DNA of 64,000 bases from Streptomyces shenzhenensis (GTDB taxonomy: Bacteria; Actinomycetota; Actinomycetes; Streptomycetales; Streptomycetaceae): positions 62,001-126,000 of the forward strand of contig NZ_PENI01000021.1 in the NCBI RefSeq assembly GCF_003688995.1, read 5' to 3'. Positions 61,595-64,000 of the stretch are shown piece after piece. Position numbers and translations under genes: made by a program. Position 1 is the stretch's first letter; every line of letters begins with the position of its first letter. A model generated the notes under the pieces. The model was not told the DNA's origin. It made no database searches and was given only the letters and a program-made list of their open reading frames with translations.

Positions 61595-62194
61595 ATGCAC
61601 GAAAAGTCGCCAAAGGCGGACACGGGCCCGCGGCGCAGGGAGTCCATCCTGGCCGCGACCCTGGAACAGCTCGGCGAGCGCGGCTACCGAGACCTGACGA
61701 TGGAGGGCGTCGCGGCGCGCGCAGGCGTCCACAAGGCCACGCTGTACCGCTGGTGGGCGTCCAAAGGGCACCTGGTCGGCTGGGCGCTCGGGGCCTCTTT
61801 GTCCACCGGGCCCATCCCCGACACCGGCGACACCCGGGAGGACCTGGTGAGCTGGCTCAACGTCACGATCGCCAACTACACCTCCACCGCGGCGGGCAGC
61901 GCGCTTCCCGGCCTGCTCAACGACCTGGCGCGCGAACCCGGAACCCTGGAGGCGTTCCGAGCGGTCTTCCTCCACGAGCGCAGAGCCAACTGCACGCGAG
62001 TCATTCACCGCGGCATCGCGCGAGGCGACATCCCCGCGGATGTCGACATCGAACTCTTCATGGACGTGCTCGCCGGCCCTGTCTTCTACCGGCAGCTGGT
62101 GACGGGAAGCCCTCCTCCCCGCAACCTGGCGGAGCAGATAGTCGACCTCCTGCTGTCCGGCCGGATCCCGCGCACAGACTCCACGTCCGACTAG
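61595..62194 (+). CDS. TetR-family regulator
   Basis: A 199-residue TetR protein. The helix-turn-helix is at about residues 15-60 (ESILAATLEQLGERGYRDLT, GVHKATLYRWWASKGHLVGW) with a TetR_C-type effector domain (LFMDVLAGPVFYRQLVTGSP). The ATG at 61595 is preferred because GGGGA lies 5 bp before it; ATGs at 61562 and 61571 are in frame without clear ribosome sites. It is divergent from the MFS-led unit and probably represses it through the 22-bp palindrome. Confidence 0.88.
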   Translation: MHEKSPKADTGPRRRESILAATLEQLGERGYRDLTMEGVAARAGVHKATLYRWWASKGHLVGWALGASLSTGPIPDTGDTREDLVSWLNVTIANYTSTAAGSALPGLLNDLAREPGTLEAFRAVFLHERRANCTRVIHRGIARGDIPADVDIELFMDVLAGPVFYRQLVTGSPPPRNLAEQIVDLLLSGRIPRTDSTSD

Positions 62195-62232
62195 CGACCG
62201 GTGTGATCCACCCGTGAGATCCGCTCGCTGCT

Positions 62233-62521
62233 TCAGCGCATGTGGGAACCGCCGTTGATGTCGAAGGTGGCGCCCGTGACGTAGCCGCCCTCTTCACTGA
62301 CGAGGTAGGCCACGAGGCCGGCGACCTCCGTCGGCCGGCCCAGGCGCCCTACGGGGATGCTCCGGGCCGCGTCCGACACCGCCGCCGCACCCAGGTCATC
62401 CACCGCGGGCGTATGGACGGCGGCCGGTGCGACGGCGTCGACGGTCACGCCTCGGGCCGCCAGCTCTCCGGCGAACACCTTGGTGAGCACCACGACGCCC
62501 GCCTTGGCGGACGAGGAGGGG
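62233..62521 (-). pseudogene. C-terminal fragment of a short-chain dehydrogenase
   Basis: About 95 residues read AKAGVVVLTKVFAGELAARG, VTVDAVAPAAVHTPAVDD, VGRLGRPTEVAGLVAYL and GYVTGATFDINGG, the C-terminal third of a classical SDR. The NAD motif and the catalytic Tyr are missing (the sequence before AKAG is unrelated). It is a remnant, convergent with the TetR gene. Confidence 0.8.
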
Positions 62522-62706
62522 CAGTCCGTTCGCGTCGGAGTCTCAGCCGGCAACCGTTCCAAGCGTGACGAGACGCGACGTCCAGCTCAGCGACCACGTG
62601 TCGGCCTCGGCATCCCCGCACTCCGCCGTCCGAAAGAGTCGAAATGACCTTCACCAGGCCGATGTCTCACTGGGTGCTTGCCACGGAATTGTCGGCGGCG
62701 CCGAGA

Positions 62707-63573
62707 TCAGTGGTGCTGGATTCCGAGCTGGTTCGCGGCGGCGTTCACGGTCTGTGCGAGCAGGACGGCGATGGTCATCGGCCCGACGCCGCCGGGCACC
62801 GGAGTGATCAGACGGGCGCGGGTGCGGGCGGTGTCAAAGTCCACGTCGCCGACGTTGCCCGGGTTGTATCCGGCATCGATCACCACCGCGCCGGGCTTGA
62901 TGTCCTCACCTCGGATCAGTCGGGGTCGTCCCGCGGCCGCTACCACGACGTCCGCTTCCTGGACGATCCTCGACAAGTCCGCCGTTCGCGAGTGGCAGTA
63001 CGTCACCGTTGCGTCCTTGGCGAGCAGGAGCATCCCCACCGGTTTGCCGAGGATCGCGCTGCGGCCCACCACGACGGCCTGCTTGCCGGTGAGGTCGACG
63101 TCGTATGCCTCCAGCAGGCGCATGATCCCGCCCGGCGTGCAGGACACGAAGCCCGGCAGGCCAAAGCTCATCGTGGCGAAGGAACGCATCGTGACCCCGT
63201 CGACATCCTTCTCCGGGGCGATGGCCTCGAACGCCGCGCGCTCGTCGATGTGCGGGCCGCAAGGATGCTGGAGCAGGACGCCGTGTACCTCCGGGTCGCC
63301 GGACAGGCCGGCAAGAATGTCGATCAGCTCAGCGGTCGTGGTGGCGGCAGGCAGACCGATGTGCCGAGACTGGATACCTGCCTTCGCGCACCGCGCACGC
63401 TTCATACGGACATACGTAACCGACGCGGGATCCTCTCCCACCAGCACCGTCGCCAGACAGGGTGCAGCGCCCGTGCGCTGTGAAATCTCCGCGGCCTTGG
63501 CAGCAGCCTCTTCGACGATGCATGTGGCAAGGCCGGTGCCGTCCATGAGCTGGGCCGTCTGAGTCGCGGACAC
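62707..63573 (-). CDS. folD: Methylenetetrahydrofolate dehydrogenase/cyclohydrolase
   Basis: A 288-residue FolD protein. Catalytic Tyr54 and Lys58 lie in SVTYVRMKRA, the NADP part shows VVVGRSAILGKPVGMLLL, and PVPGGVGPMTIAVLL is near the C-terminus. It interconverts methylene- and formyl-tetrahydrofolate, feeding one-carbon units. GTG at 63573 follows GGAGG. Its presence at the edge of an accessory region suggests a second copy tied to one-carbon release (for example from demethylation), but this is inferred. It is next to a transposase remnant. Confidence 0.95.
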   Translation of the reverse strand: MSATQTAQLMDGTGLATCIVEEAAAKAAEISQRTGAAPCLATVLVGEDPASVTYVRMKRARCAKAGIQSRHIGLPAATTTAELIDILAGLSGDPEVHGVLLQHPCGPHIDERAAFEAIAPEKDVDGVTMRSFATMSFGLPGFVSCTPGGIMRLLEAYDVDLTGKQAVVVGRSAILGKPVGMLLLAKDATVTYCHSRTADLSRIVQEADVVVAAAGRPRLIRGEDIKPGAVVIDAGYNPGNVGDVDFDTARTRARLITPVPGGVGPMTIAVLLAQTVNAAANQLGIQHH

Positions 63574-63722
63574 GATTGTCCTCCAGGCGTTTCTGACTAC
63601 TCGCCCAGGCGCGCGGCAACGACGTCCCGTCAGACCGCTCCCCGGTGGTACTCCACCTCAGCGCCAGTCACAGCCCAGACCGCACTGAAGTCGACGCAGA
63701 GAGCGGCCGCAGCAGACGGTAC

Positions 63723-64000
63723 ATGACCAACGGCAAGCGCATCGAACGGGACATGGCCGGCGCGCCCCGCCGCCGAGGGCCGACGCTGACCCGTCCGGCC
63801 GAGAGAGCCATGCCCGCGGCGGATTCGCCCGGGCGGGACTTCACCACTCCGGCGCCCGGGACGAGGCACGTCGGCGACATCACCTCCATCGCCACCGACG
63901 AGGGCGGGCTCCACCCGGCGACCCGCGAGTCCGTCGGCCACTCCCAGGATCCTTTGGGAGCACCCGGCCTCGGACGACGCGTCAGGCCCCCGGCCAGAAG
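63723..64000 (+). mobile_element. Degraded IS3-type transposase (OrfB) fragment, runs to right edge
   Basis: The frame from 63723 reads RPAERAMPAADSPGRDFTTP then GTRHVGDITSIATDEGG and HPATRESVGHSQ, matching the start of the integrase core of IS3-family OrfB. In intact copies the DITYL-type Asp strand and LATREVVGY follow each other with extra residues that are deleted here. The sequence past about 63950 is unrelated. No inverted repeats could be identified. It marks an old insertion next to folD. Confidence 0.65.

Overview
The window is about 70% GC with dense, strongly G/C-third-position-biased genes, frequent GTG starts, four-base ATGA overlaps, and actinobacterial families (SpoIIE/PP2C phosphatase with PAS, FCD-type GntR, TetR/monooxygenase pairs). 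It looks like an accessory region, probably arm-like, of a Streptomyces-type actinomycete chromosome. No rRNA, tRNA or CRISPR array was seen. A degraded IS3-type transposase lies at the right edge.

Region 1 (1-24.9 kb) is a catabolic island. It holds a two-component Rieske oxygenase system (partial), an FCD-family GntR regulator, a cupin, a cysteine hydrolase, an MFS carrier, two phosphotriesterase-fold proteins, a copper amine oxidase, two gamma-glutamyltransferase-type Ntn hydrolases, a sarcosine-oxidase-type flavoenzyme, a class V PLP enzyme, an aldehyde dehydrogenase, a PotABC-like importer without a binding protein, RidA, an amidase and an amidohydrolase. Its transcription units share an unusual operator: two GGATCC cores exactly 21 bp apart, found six times, five of them 15-40 bp before the first gene of a unit. 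The GntR protein is the natural candidate to read it. A TetR/FAD-monooxygenase pair with its own large inverted repeat sits inside the island. A graveyard of broken genes (24.2-25.6 kb), which still keeps one operator, ends it.

Region 2 (25.6-36.2 kb) is a hydantoinase/oxoprolinase-type operon on the minus strand: dipeptide-type ABC importer (binding protein, two permeases, two ATPases), Asp/Glu/hydantoin racemase-like protein, class V aminotransferase, HyuA and HyuB. Region 3 (36.8-42.9 kb) has a truncated methyltransferase and a broken AraC gene next to a PaoABCD-like molybdenum aldehyde oxidoreductase operon. Region 4 (42.9-52.9 kb) holds a PAS-SpoIIE phosphatase, an MFS carrier, a truncated cyclase-family gene, a second FAD monooxygenase (paralogue of the one in region 1), a calcium pair (EF-hand protein and CaCA exchanger), a quinone-reductase-type MDR enzyme divergent from an AraC/GATase regulator, a SnoaL-like protein and a broken DMT transporter.

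Region 5 (52.9-62.2 kb) is the most promising novel system. One leftward unit reads MFS exporter, M24 peptidase-like enzyme, SbnA/cysteine-synthase-like PLP enzyme, HpaB-type flavin hydroxylase, FMN reductase, PyrK-like, PyrD (class 1), PyrE, then NUDIX. Six of these genes are chained by five successive ATGA overlaps. A divergent TetR gene and a perfect 22-bp palindrome stand at its head. The gene set suggests a pyrimidine-derived specialised metabolite, perhaps a pyrimidinyl amino acid. That is an inference. Region 6 (62.2-64 kb) has an SDR fragment, folD and the transposase remnant.
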